Origin: Hydrangea macrophylla | Lineage: Eukaryota > Streptophyta > Magnoliopsida > Cornales > Hydrangeaceae | Assembly: GCA_033977485.1 (NCBI GenBank) | Contig: CM066988.1 | Coordinates: 28,376,501 to 28,440,500 of the forward strand | DNA length: 64,000 bases | Direction: 5' to 3' | In this document: positions 53,878 through 64,000 of the stretch, piece by piece | How the letters are laid out: each line of letters begins with the position of its first letter | Numbering within the stretch: the first letter of the stretch is position 1 | Notes under the pieces: generated by a model | Databases searched by the model: none | The model's input: only the letters and a program-made list of their open reading frames with translations | Told to the model about the DNA's origin: nothing | Translations under genes and position numbers: made by a program

Positions 53878-56800
53878 TGTGGACCGTCGCGAATGGAGGA
53901 GGAGGTCCTGACGCTCTCCCTCGATAGTGTCCCGGGACGGATCCCAAGGAGCACACTTCAGGGAAAACTAGGACTTCCTCACGCGATCCTAGAGACAAAG
54001 AGTCGCCACCTAATTTTTATCGGGAATTAGGAAACCCAAGTTTGACTCGCCCAAAATTGAATAAGGTTACTCGCCCTTCATTACCAGAAACAAGGTTCGG
54101 GGGTCTTGGTACGAGAGGGGAAGGAGCCCAAGCAGGACTAAAGCACCCCCTCCTCGCCCTACCGAATGGTAGGCCTTGATTCAAATATCCTTGTTATTAA
54201 TTCATAATAGATGTTGTTTCCTCAAACATACTAGATAGATATATACATGGCAAAAAGAAACATCTAATGAAAATCATTTCAAGAGACTAAATCAAGTAGA
54301 AAGCGGATACTCATGCAATACAAGGGAGAAGTATACTCACAGTGGCTAGTCCCGCCCGGGACCGATGCAAATAAAGTAAACATGTCATGATATGCAAAGG
54401 GAACGAGAAGACTTACATTGGTTGACTCAAGCGGAGTTGCGAAAGCAAAAAGAATGGAAACGTGCAATGCAATCATGCAACAATCCTAGATAAGATGTCT
54501 CTAACAAATAATCATATAAACGGAGACTATCCTAAAGGAATTGTGTCGTTGAAATCAAAGTTGTAAACCTAGAAAAATTCTAAGAGAAAGGATAGAGATA
54601 GTACACGATACATGGGCACTAAGCCACATGTAGACGAGGCAAACCACAAATCGACGTCCGGGTCCAAGGCACTTAATTCTCTGCACTAAGACACCAAAGA
54701 ATACCCAAAGCATTGCAAAAAATACAAGCAAACAAATGATATGCATGATAAACAAAGAAAACATGTCATCAATCAAATTTCCAGATTCAGCAACCTCTAA
54801 TGAATCCTATCAAAAGTGGTCTTAAACATGAGCTGGGTAAAAACCCTTTTACAGAAAGTTAGATACATGTCTTAGGGAACTTCTCCAAAAAGTGGGACCT
54901 CAATATCAATTTTATTGTTTGAGAAATAAATGTTTTGGGAACAGTGGATCAGGACTGTCCACTGTTCTTGTAAAAATCATAATTAAATCTACAAAAATCA
55001 TATGAAGCTCTATTTGGTGTCAAAAGAAAGCTATTTCATTGTAGTATATGATAAAAATAAACCCATGGACATTCTGTAATCACAAGGTTTCTGAAAAAGT
55101 GTTTTAAACAGACTCTGTTATTCTGGAAATTTGGTATCATTTGACGAATGAATGCAAAACATAAAAGAAATATAATAGAAGTTCATGAATCATGTTAACC
55201 AAGTTGATTTAAGCTTTTGATCTCTCATCCATTTATCCTAGGTGATTTCTAAACCAAGTTTTATTCATCAATTGTTGTTGAGTGATCAAGGTATGACCAT
55301 TTTGTATGCATAATCATATTTGTAATTAAACTTAGAAAATTCCAGAATAGTTGTATCAACTTTAAACGCTTAGAAAACGATCCTAACTCGATCGTATGCT
55401 CACGATTTTACATCGGCATATAGATATATGAGTTAGGAATCATCCCCAAAAAGCGGAACGTCGATAACTATTATAGATTTTCTGAAATTCAAGCACAAAG
55501 AGACGATGTTCAAATCTGTCAACCGATTTCTCAACAATTTCTAAAAATAGTATATGAATCCTAAAAGCTCTCAAAACGGACCGGATGAAAGCTAATTCAT
55601 CAAAGTTTACCCAGAAAATTTGAAATCCATCAAACTATGGGTTTTGATGGACCAAATCTAATGGACAAAACCAATCTGCTTTGCTGAATTTTTATCTAGT
55701 TCATTTTAAAGTGTGAGGAAAACATTTTAGTGATAGTTGAAGCTTATTAGAGAGATCAAACTCATAGATCAACTTAATTATCATGATTCCCAATCAATTT
55801 AGCCCTCAAGTTCTATGAAGAACTTTTAGATCAAGGATCAAAGGGACTTATAAATATCATGTTGGAGATGAAATTCAATAAGAATTCTAGGTAATAGGAA
55901 TAATCAAGAGATAGGTATGAATATAGAAATCATCCTTCTCATAGATCATATTTCCAAACCATCATGGAATTCAAAATAGATATATGTATATATATATAAT
56001 CATGTATGCATGAATCTAAACTAAAATTGAAGAATGAAACCAAAATTGAAAATCAAAGTGAAAAACAATCTCTAATTGTAAATTATCAATAAAAAATCAA
56101 AGAGATTTGGATCTAACTATGTGAGTGTGTGAAGAACATGAGAGGAAGAAGATGAGTGTTCTAATAAGTAGAAATAGAACTAAGTTAGATCCAAATCTTA
56201 TAGATCTATATATACAAAGTAGGAATTAGAGATGAACTATAGTGTTTACCTCTTGGAGGATTCTCAATTACAAGACCAAAATTGATTTGAAGATCTTCTT
56301 CTTCAAGTGTTATTCAAGTGTTCTTCAAGCACTCATCCATGGAAGTTGAGGGAGGCAATTGATGTTCAAATTGTGGTCTAATTAGCCTAAGTTAATCTAA
56401 ATTCAATTCATAATTTTCTCTCTCTAGAATTCACCTAACTTGAAAGTATATTCAAAGTATACTTTTCTCTCTTGTATGTGCTTCTATGTGTGTTTGTATC
56501 TCCAAGTATATTCAAGTGTATCTCTTCCAAGTGTCTAGTGTGTTAAGATGTGATCTCATATGAGATGTATGAGATCTTATATAGAATTTTGAAGACTTAG
56601 CTCTTAAGTTTCAGGGTTAAAATAGGATTTTTAGAGCTTAAAAGAGGGTTAAAATGGCCATTTCGGAGCTTAAACGCAATTTCCAGGCAATTTCCTCGCA
56701 GTGGGAAGCTTCTAGAAGGGTCTGGAACTCAAAAAGCTCCGTGGAGGACACAAATGGAAGTGGCGGTTATGGTGGGACCCGCCACCCCTATACCCAAAAC

Positions 56801-57369
56801 CGCCATTTACTATTTGGGTCCCTCTGGTCACCCACAAGCTCTGTTTCAAATTTCACGCGCACTGCTTTTCCAGATTTTTGTAAAAATGCTTTTTGGTGTC
56901 CGAAATCGTCCGTTTACGTACCGTTGGAAAGCTGTCAGGTTGAATTTCAATATAAAAATATTTCCAGAGGTTTTATAATGAGAATTGAAGTCCAATTGAA
57001 GTCCGGAAGTCCTCCGGAACTTTCGTCGTCTTTTTGAAATCAAATGACGTCTTTTCCAAAATTGCTTTCAAATGTGCGTCGATTTCGAACTTTTCTTTAA
57101 AATTGAATCTCTGGATACCTAGAATACTGCGTTTAGAACACTTAATGTTCATATAACCCTGAGAGAATATGAATTCTGAGAGATGATTTTGACAAAACCG
57201 GGATTTATCCATGGAAAAGGGCTTTTCTGAGCTTGAAGTCACTTTCCGAAGTCCGATCTTCTGATTGTGTGGAATCCAGTACCTTCCACGGGGTACTTTT
57301 CATCATCGAATCCTCCAAGACGTTGTCCACCCTAAATCCTATCAGTGTGGTCAAAATTGGGTGTCTACA
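53878..57369 (-). repeat. Element C 5' LTR
   Basis: 3492 bp, same length as the 3' LTR. Differences noticed by eye: one base each near 54309, 55174 and 56623, plus eight within 53887-53905 next to the primer-site end. Promoter elements as in the 3' LTR. Confidence 0.93.
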
Positions 57370-57625
57370 TCATCCCATTGCGAAATTGGAATTCGCCATT
57401 ATGCGGTGGGATTTGAATGCAAGAGGGCGTAGGTGCGTGTTCTGGTTGCATGAGATCGCACAGAGGATGTAGCGCCTCATCAATTGGTACCACAACATTG
57501 TCGCCATGTTCACTCTGATTATCATCCATTGATTCAGTTGGAGTGGCTACGGGGTTAATGGAACTAGCAGAGTCAGATCGGTAGAAAGGATTTCCAAACA
57601 TTCCTTCAATGGAAGTGTTGGACAT
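57370..57625 (-). pseudogene. gag: Element A2 gag, N-terminal part
   Basis: ATG at 57625 opens MSNTSIEGMFGNPFYRSDSA and runs open for about 85 codons until element C. The frame continues exactly at 35172 on the other side of C once a TCATC copy is removed (NGM then QLLPTFHG). The start lies about 115 bases inside the primer site. Confidence 0.85.
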
Positions 57626-57740
57626 GAACTAGGAGAGTTCTTAAGGTGAGTGTTTACCTAAAGAACTGAAAAGAAAAGAAAATAAAAATAGAAAGAGATG
57701 AAGAGAGATTAAGGTAACCTAAATATTAACTCGTCGCCTT

Positions 57741-57757
57741 TCCCGGCAACGGCGCCA
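57741..57757 (-). other. Element A2 primer binding site
   Basis: Minus-strand TGGCGCCGTTGCCGGGA, six bases inside the 5' LTR. It is identical to the site in A1, as expected for related Athila-type elements. Confidence 0.9.
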
Positions 57758-57763
57758 AAAACT

Positions 57764-59403
57764 TGACACGACTATTTTTCTCTACGCTCTTTTGCAACAC
57801 CCAAGTATAGGTGATCGTGTAAGTAGTAAACTGGATTAAGTCCAGGTCGATCCCACAGGGAAGGATGAGAATTAACTAACCTAGATTAGACTCAAACAGA
57901 AAAGAAAATTCAATATTTTGGAAAGAAGTGTAGAACAGAAAGTTCTACAATTATCAACTATTAAAATTAAAAGCAACTAAGTTAAATTAATTAATGATTA
58001 CTATTTAACTAAAGCGAAATTTTAAAAACGGTTTTACTTAATAAATCGAAGTGTTGGGATCACGCGAATCCACTGTGACCTAGCCATCTACCATGCAATT
58101 GAAATTAAGCTCAATGGAGTACATCTTCTACAATATTCTGTACTTCTCTAAAGATCTAGAATCAATAGCCCTTTCATGACCGGGACTATATCATCTCAAT
58201 TAAGTTTGAAATACATGAAAGCGGTTTAATTCAATAGTTAAGACTCGCACCCACAATGGTGTTAGCATTGAGGGTGGTTTGCAGAATATATTGAAAGAAA
58301 ATGCCTTAAGGCCTTAAGTTCAAAGACTGTTTTGACAAACTGAGCATTTGGGGACAGTTTGATAACAAATTCTTAAAACAGAAATTCTTGGAATAATGTA
58401 TTGGATATTCTCAAGAATCAGACTGTTCGATCGATCGATGCGCTTTTGATCGATCGACAATCATCTTCCCTCGATCGATCGAAATGTCTTCGATCGATCG
58501 ACTGTATCTCTGCATCGATCGATCGAAATAACTCCGATCGATCGAACACAGGTGTTGTTCTGATGCATGGCAGAGGCCTGAAAATCACAGTTTCATCGCG
58601 ATTTCCCAACCTCGGACTACTCAAACATGGTCTGGAGTGTCCCAGATACGTTTTTAACGTAAAAATTCATTAAGGATTTGTTTGGTTGTGAGTTTTTCAT
58701 TGAAATTTATGAAAACTTGAGATTTTACTATATCTAGCATGAAAAACAATAAGATTAACACTAAACCACAATGAACTAATTGCAATATGTAAACAAAATG
58801 ATAACTAATTAACCTGGAATGAAGAACTTGTATATAAACTAAAGAAAATCCAATGCTAGCAATGTAACCTTGAGTAATAACCTACAAAACACGAACAAGC
58901 TCTCCTCTCTCTATGAAAACTGATAAAACAAGTGGGGCGTCGTTCTGGACGCTTACAAAATGAGTTTATATAATAAAACCTCATGCTAGGGTTAACAATC
59001 CCGTCATTTGCTGCGTGCGCATATTCTGCTAAAAAGCATATTCGATCGATCGAAAAACTCTTGATCGATTGAACTTCTGGGTTATTCGATCGCTTGAGAA
59101 AAGTTTGATCGATCGAGACCTCGATCGCTTGAGAGGACCTCGATCAATCGGGAGTCAATTTTCAACTTTGAATTGTCTTCATTAAAGCCAAGCACTTCCT
59201 TTTCAACATGCTCCTCAATTAGTCACACAGCGACAGTAATCTTCAAAAATCACAGCTAAACCACACAACTTATCATAGATTAATCATAATGTGTAGAACT
59301 GGCATTGTAATCTAAACTGCAGATATATGGGGAAATTGTGAACTAAATTATTGTGTTTTCTTCTTTTAGCGCAGTTGTATTCTACAAATACACCCGCTTG
59401 TCA
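57764..59403 (-). repeat. Element A2 5' LTR
   Basis: 1640 bp, TGACACGACT to CGCTTGTCA, intact. On the minus strand the order is LTR start, upstream motif cluster (59150-59039), TATA (58973-58964), transcribed region with a second motif cluster (58553-58426), then the conserved end shared with A1. Confidence 0.92.
58964..59150 (-). promoter_or_regulatory. A2 LTR promoter: motif cluster plus TATA box
   Basis: Six motif copies (TTCGATCGATCGAA, TTGATCGATTGAA, TTCGATCGCTTGAG and others) lie 65-180 bp upstream of TTATATAAAC (58973-58964) in the direction of transcription. The 3' LTR had the same layout before element B separated the two parts. Confidence 0.7.
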
Positions 59404-59408
59404 TTAGG

Positions 59409-60879
59409 ATTTTACTAAGTTTTTTCTATTTTTCTTCTTTTGCTTAAAAAATAAAAATAAATTAAAATAATTTTGGACTTTTTCTCTCACAAGATAAAAA
59501 TAAAAATAAAAATTCTATTGTTTAAAAATTTTGGGTGAACATGTCATATCCATATTACCCTCCGTACAACACAAACACAAACACCAATAATAGGTACACA
59601 CTTGAAAATCAAAGTAGTTGTCCCCCGAGTTGGCAAGCACCTACATACGCGCACATTATCAACCCGATTGCTACCAACCACCACAATGGGAAAACAATAC
59701 TTGTAGTCCCCCTTATTATCAAACATATCAAGAACCTCAACATGGAGAGTTCTATCAATTGCAATGGGGAAATAACCAAAATAATAGTGTAGCATATAGT
59801 AGTAGTTCCCACAATTACCAAACGCACCAAGACTTTCCCTCTAGGGAGTCTTGTCCAAAAACACAATGGGATGAGAATTACTACAAACCACAATGGGGAA
59901 AAACATCATATAATAATAATGCAGAGAATAACCAAGTTGAGGATAATGATATGTTAAATTTGCTACTTAGTGAAATGAAAAGGGTGGATAGTGCACTTGA
60001 TAAATTAGAAACTAGATATCAACAAGCATATGCAAGCCAACCTTTAGAAGACTATACCAGTCCTTTAACATTACAACCCAAATTCCAAGACACTAACAAT
60101 GGAATGGAATTGGAGGACAATGACGGGTTTATACCGAATGAGGTTAACAACTCACTCGAGAAAGCGATAACCCAACAAGAACTCCAAAACCAAACCATTG
60201 ACCATGAAGTTGTAGAAGCATCTTCTCCTTAATATACAACCCCAGACATTAACTCCTTCACTGCCTAGATAAAATTGCATAATCTCTTTGTCCGGAGTTC
60301 CTCAATAGATGACATATATAGTGAGGAGAGTTACGAGGATGAGGAAAAGGTTTTAAAAGATGATGAGAGCTTAGGTGACTACACACAGTTAAGAAAGGAT
60401 GTGTCCCCTGTTGACTCTACCCTTACCTTTGTAGTGACCCTAGGGAGGACGTTATTGAAAATTTTAAATCCGATTTAGATTCATATGATATTTATGAACC
60501 CTCACCTCTTTCGGCCGAAGAGGTGGTGTCACCAAGTTGGCCATCACCTATCCTCTCTGTTAATCAAAGCTCTCATCCCGAGCTTGAAAGTTATGTGTAC
60601 CCCACTAATGAACAAATAGAATGTGTTGTGAAAAAGGATAGTAAGGATTCTAGCACATGTACTTCGCAAAATTTTAATTTTCAAAATTCATTGAGAGAGG
60701 ATTTGGAAAATATCTGGCCCACATTAGATGATCTTAAACTTCAACAAGAAGCTAGTAATCTGCTAGACTGCTTGACCTTCTTGAGTAATAATAACATTGA
60801 GGCCCAAATAGATAGCTTTATCCAAGTCCAGTCCAGAACCATGTGCATAGAACAGAAATTAAATTCCTATGCTCATATC
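59409..60879 (+). pseudogene. Element A1 internal degenerate frame, Gln/Asn/Tyr-rich
   Basis: A degenerate reading frame on the + strand, family not recognised. It starts near 59541 (MSYPYYPPYNTNTNTNN) and changes frame near 59645. It then reads through repeats of an (L/P)QW motif: PPQWENN, LQWGNNQNN, TQWDENYYKPQWGK. An acidic, coiled-coil-like part follows (MLNLLLSEMKRVDSALDKLE) to a stop at 60232. Further pieces at 60275-60478 and 60523-60879 are acidic and Ser-rich (SIDDIYSEESYEDEEKV; DLENIWPTLDDLKLQQEASN), with stops between. No gag, protease or RT motif is present. It may be the structural protein of a non-autonomous Athila relative. Element D cuts it at 60880. Confidence 0.5.
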
Positions 60880-62373
60880 TGTTGGAAAAACAGGTTTAAA
60901 TGGAAAGTTTAAACGCGCAGCGGAAAAATCAAGTTATGAAACTTTATTGGCATGCCCGGATCTACTACTCGTCAATTCTACAGATGCGCACAAGAGGGGA
61001 CACGAGTTATACCTTAGTGTCTTGAACCCAATTCTGATCTTCAACTTCCAGCAGCCTCCACTAGATGATCTTCACCCTTATGACTCCTGCGGATGCCTGC
61101 CAGAAAGACTAGGGTTGGTGGGAACCCTAATGGAGAGGATAGAGAAGGTTTTGGGGCTCCAAAATAGTTTCTGCAGCTTCTGACGTTCAAAACGACGAAC
61201 AACCTTTTCCAAAACGCAGCTGCCCTATTTATAGATTCCCAGAACCGACCTAGACTTCGAGCGATCGAAGTGCCTTCGATCGATCGAACATTCGATCGAT
61301 CGAAGATGTCTCGATCGATCGAACCTGCAGACTTCAATCGATCGAGACATCTTCGATCGATCGAACCTGTTTGGACATCATCCTCAAGCATCTTTCCAAG
61401 CATCCTGGCGGAGCTAAGAGTGGGACCTCCTAGGCTCTTTATTGTTGGCTCAGACCAGTTTGTTAATTACCATGACCAAACTCTTTGATCAGCAAACTAA
61501 CTAACTGGTCAGTTAAAGTTTACTCCACTATAAAACGATAACTGAACTCCAACGCAAAAGAACATATCCGAAGCGATAACTAGACTTGTATGGTGTACTA
61601 ATGTCCCTCTACCGTCAGCATTCGTAATCATATTCAGGTAATCGGATAAATGTTACTGTCAACCTGAATCATGATTACTTCTTGTATTCCTTGAGTCCCA
61701 TTCACCTCTCATGATTACCAAACATGTTGATAACTCTTATCAACAAGACTGCAGTACTCAGTAATCGACTTGGTGACATTCTCACGGGAATGCTTACTCT
61801 GAAACAGAGGGTAGATTCTATCTTGACAATATATGTTCACAACCCTATGAACATGACATACCCAAGATACCCAGGTGTTGATCTCTTATAGACCTCACTG
61901 ATTGGTAAGTCAAAGCAGTCATATCCACAGTCTGTGTTCATAATCGTCTCAAGATTGAGAACACGTACCTTATACAAGTTATGAGTTCCTATTGACTGTT
62001 TGACAGTCTTAAGCGTCAATAGGAAACTCAGGTCCGTCAATGCACTATAAGCACTAGCATATCAACTAAGAGATACACTCTAGTGATTGAGATTAATCCC
62101 TCCATCCAATGGTAGTTAATTATGCTACAGTGTAGACTTGATGAGGTATCCAGTCTCATCATCCACTGTGACACATTCTAAGTATTAAAGAATAGTAATT
62201 CGTATCTCACTTGTGTGCATCTCATACACACACGAATTACTTACTATAATACTTAAGGATTAACAATCATCTCATGAAAAGAATATACACAATGAAATGT
62301 AAAGCTGATATCCATATATTAAAATGTCAATGTCTCATACATAAAGTAATGGTTTGAGGGCACAAACCCAACA
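60880..62373 (-). repeat. Element D 3' LTR
   Basis: 1494 bp. On the minus strand it begins TGTTGGGTTTGTGCCC and ends with CCAACA (+ strand TGTTGG at 60880). It contains a TATA box and a motif cluster. The rest has no coding sequence. Confidence 0.85.
61223..61366 (-). promoter_or_regulatory. D LTR promoter: motif cluster plus TATA box
   Basis: Six motif copies (61366-61256, for example TTCGATCGATCGAA and CTCGATCGATCGAA) lie about 20-130 bp upstream of CTATAAATAGGG (61234-61223) on the minus strand. The layout matches the A1 and A2 LTRs although D is a copia element. Confidence 0.75.
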
Positions 62374-62388
62374 AACTCCCACTTGCAC
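62374..62388 (-). other. Element D polypurine tract
   Basis: Minus-strand GTGCAAGTGGGAGTT abuts TGTTGGG, the LTR start, and immediately follows the pol stop codon. Confidence 0.75.
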
Positions 62389-64000
62389 TCATAACCATTC
62401 AGAACAACATCTAAGACCTAGACTATCTAGATGACGATCAAAGACCTTCTGTGGCAAGGCCTTTGTAAACGGATCAGCAAGATTGTCAGCTGTGGCAATC
62501 TTGGTGACAGTCACATCTCCACGTTGAACAATATCTCGGATAAGATGATATTTCCGCTCTACGTGCTTTCCCTTTCCGTGGTTCCTTGGCTCCTTGGACT
62601 GAGCCACTGCCCCACTATTATCACAATAAAGCGTAATAGGCGACAGCGACGCTGGTACCACCTCGAGTTCCGTAAGGAACTTCTTGAGCCAAACAGCTTC
62701 CTTTGCGGCTTCACAAGCAGCCACATACTCAGCTTCTGTAGTTGAGTCTGCAATGCATTTCTGCTTAATGCTCCTCCAACTGACAGCACCACCTCCCAAG
62801 GTAAAGAGATGACCGGACGTCGACTTCCTCGAATCTTTATCTGACATAAAGTCCGAGTCAGTGTATCCCACTGGAATTAACTCACTACCACCGTACATAA
62901 GCATGTAATCTTTAGTTCTTCTCAAGTACTTAAGAATGTGCTTAACGGCTGTCCAGTGCTCTGGACCCGGATTCGACTGATATCTGCTAACCATGCCAAC
63001 GGGAAAGCAGATATCTGGTCTAGTGCATAACATCGCATACATGAGACTTCCCACTGCAGAAGCATAGGGAACTCCTGTCATGCGATTCCTCTCCTCCTGT
63101 GTCTTTGGACACTGGTCCTTGGAGAACGCTAAACCATGCCTGAAAGGTAACAAACCTTTCTTCGAATTATCCATTGAAAACCTAGTTAGCACCTTATCGA
63201 TATATCCAGCTTGAGATAATCCCATTATCTTTCGCTTGCGATCCCGAAAGAGCTTTATCCCAAGAATATAGCTCGCCTCTCCTAGATCCTTCATATCGAA
63301 AGTACTAGCTAGCCAAACCTTGACCGTTGACAATGCCGCTACATCATTTCCAATGAGTAGAATGTCGTCAACGTAAAGCACAAGAAAAGCCACCACTTTC
63401 CCTTCACTCTTCTTGTATACACAAGGTTCATCCAGATTCTGTATGAAACCAAACGATTTGACCGCTTGGTCAAATCGTATGTTCTAACTTCTGGATGCCT
63501 GCTTAAGCCCATAAATGGACTTTTGTAACTTGCATACCAAGTTACCTTTCCGACCAGCTATGAACCCTTCTGGTTGTTGCATATAGATGTCCTCCTCAAG
63601 ATTGCCATTCAAGAATGCAGTCTTGACGTCCATCTGCCAGATCTCAAAATCTAGGCATGCAGCAACGGATAAGAGTATTCTGATGGACTTGAGCATGGCC
63701 ACCGGCGAGAAGGTTTCCTCATAGTCAATGCCCTCCCTCTGAGTATAACCTTTCGCAACAAGCCTTGCCTTAAAGGTCTCAACCTTTCCATCAGATCCTC
63801 TTTTCCTCTTGTAGACCCACTTACAGCCAATGGGTTTAATATTGGCTGGAAGTTCTACAAGATCCCAGACCTGATTAGAATCCATAGATTCCAATTCAGC
63901 CTTCATAGCTTTAACCCAATGAGCTGAATCAACATCAGCCATTGCCTCTTCGTATGTGGTAGGATCAGATTCAGATTCTATGGAGACAGCTTCAAAAACT
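62389..64000 (-). pseudogene. pol: Element D pol: copia reverse transcriptase and RNase H (one nonsense codon)
   Basis: C-terminal half of the copia polyprotein, entering from beyond 64000. RT shows KWVYKRKRGSDGKVETFKAR, GIDYEETFSPVAMLKSIR, QMDVKTAFLNGNLEEDIYM and LQKSIYGLKQASRS. A TAG at 63486-63484 stands in place of the usual Trp. The frame then continues with catalytic YVDDILLIGND, and RNase H with YTDSDFMSDKDSRKSTSG, ADSTTEAEYVAACEAAKEA and NSGAVAQSKEPRNHGKGKH, ending CSEWL at 62389. Apart from the TAG the sequence is intact, so the disabling change is probably recent. Confidence 0.9.

Larger units (their letters stand above)
35178..57369 (-). mobile_element. Element C: intact Ogre/Tat-type Ty3/gypsy retrotransposon carrying an antisense gene
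   Basis: A 22,192-bp element. Read on the minus strand: 5' LTR (53878-57369), primer site, 1.5-kb leader, single-frame gag-pol (52349-45498), polypurine-like repeats, antisense plant mobile domain gene (42500-44627), tandem-repeat region (39240-41670), polypurine tract, 3' LTR (35178-38669). Both LTRs are 3492 bp and differ, outside one short terminal patch, by only about three bases that I noticed. Coding regions are open. Large size, the TGGCGACTCTGCTGGGGA primer site, two RNase H domains and 3' tandem repeats fit Ogre-like Tat elements. It is probably a recent and perhaps still competent insertion. Confidence 0.93.
12051..59403 (-). mobile_element. Element A2: Athila-type Ty3/gypsy retrotransposon with B and C nested inside
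   Basis: Read on the minus strand: 5' LTR (57764-59403), primer site, gag, protease, RT, RNase H, integrase, two split post-pol genes, polypurine tract, 3' LTR. The 3' LTR is cut by B and gag is cut by C. After subtracting both insertions with their duplications the element is about 14.66 kb, normal for Athila. Both LTRs then measure exactly 1640 bp. Multiple nonsense codons show it is dead, although the frames are still easy to follow. It inserted in inverted orientation into the leader of the related element A1. Confidence 0.92.
10443..64000 (+). mobile_element. Element A1: Athila-like element, probably non-autonomous, heavily nested
   Basis: A1 begins with a 1568-bp LTR (TG at 10443, CA at 12010), a primer site, and 40 bp of interior before element A2 interrupts it. 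The interior resumes at 59404/59409 and is broken again at 60880 by element D. Its 3' LTR must lie beyond the window. The visible interior has a Gln/Asn/Tyr-rich degenerate frame and no recognisable gag or pol domain, suggesting a non-autonomous derivative. Its LTR end is clearly related to that of A2, so an A2-type element could have supplied the enzymes. Confidence 0.75.
60880..64000 (-). mobile_element. Element D: Ty1/copia retrotransposon, 3' part
   Basis: The 3' LTR (60880-62373), polypurine tract and the RT/RNase H end of pol lie in the window; the rest is beyond 64000. The left flank ATATC is a candidate target duplication. Lineage within copia is not certain; LTR length (1494 bp) and the RT sequence suggest the Tork/TAR/Angela side. 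Confidence 0.88.

Overview
This window is nuclear DNA from a seed plant, probably a eudicot with a large genome. It is filled by nested LTR retrotransposons of plant-only lineages (Tat/Ogre-type, Athila-type and chromovirus Ty3/gypsy, plus Ty1/copia). I found no host gene, tRNA or rRNA. The coding regions all belong to elements, and most are broken by nonsense mutations.

Layout, oldest to youngest. Element T (+ strand, Tat lineage) starts near 1000 and carries gag-pol to 7050, then an antisense gene (7959-10027) with its own TATA region. Element A1 (+, Athila-like LTR 10443-12010) is inserted in the right-hand part of T and runs past the window end. Element A2 (- strand, Athila type, 12051-59403, target duplication TTAGG) is inserted 40 bp inside A1. 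A2 is interrupted twice. Element B (-, Tekay/Del-like chromovirus, 13331-23817, duplication TATTC) lies in its 3' LTR. Element C (-, Ogre/Tat type, 35178-57369, duplication TCATC) lies in its gag. Element D (-, copia, 60880 to beyond the window) is inserted in the A1 interior. Removing B and C restores A2 to about 14.7 kb, with two LTRs of exactly 1640 bp and a continuous gag frame.

Element C is the only one that looks intact. It has 3492-bp LTRs that are almost identical, a gag-pol frame of about 2283 codons, and on the opposite strand a six-exon plant mobile domain gene (42500-44627) whose introns all sit in phase 0. A2 carries two split genes after pol; one has its own apparent promoter, leader exon and intron.

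The most interesting signals are regulatory. Clusters of the palindrome TTCGATCGATCGAA lie just upstream of the TATA box in the LTRs of A1, A2 and the unrelated copia element D, and again upstream of the internal promoter in A2. Element B carries tandem hairpins in its transcribed LTR region whose stems show compensatory changes between copies. Element C shares a 16-bp block between its LTR promoter and the region upstream of its antisense gene.

All boundaries come from reading LTR ends, target duplications, primer sites and translated motifs by eye. No alignment or database search was run.
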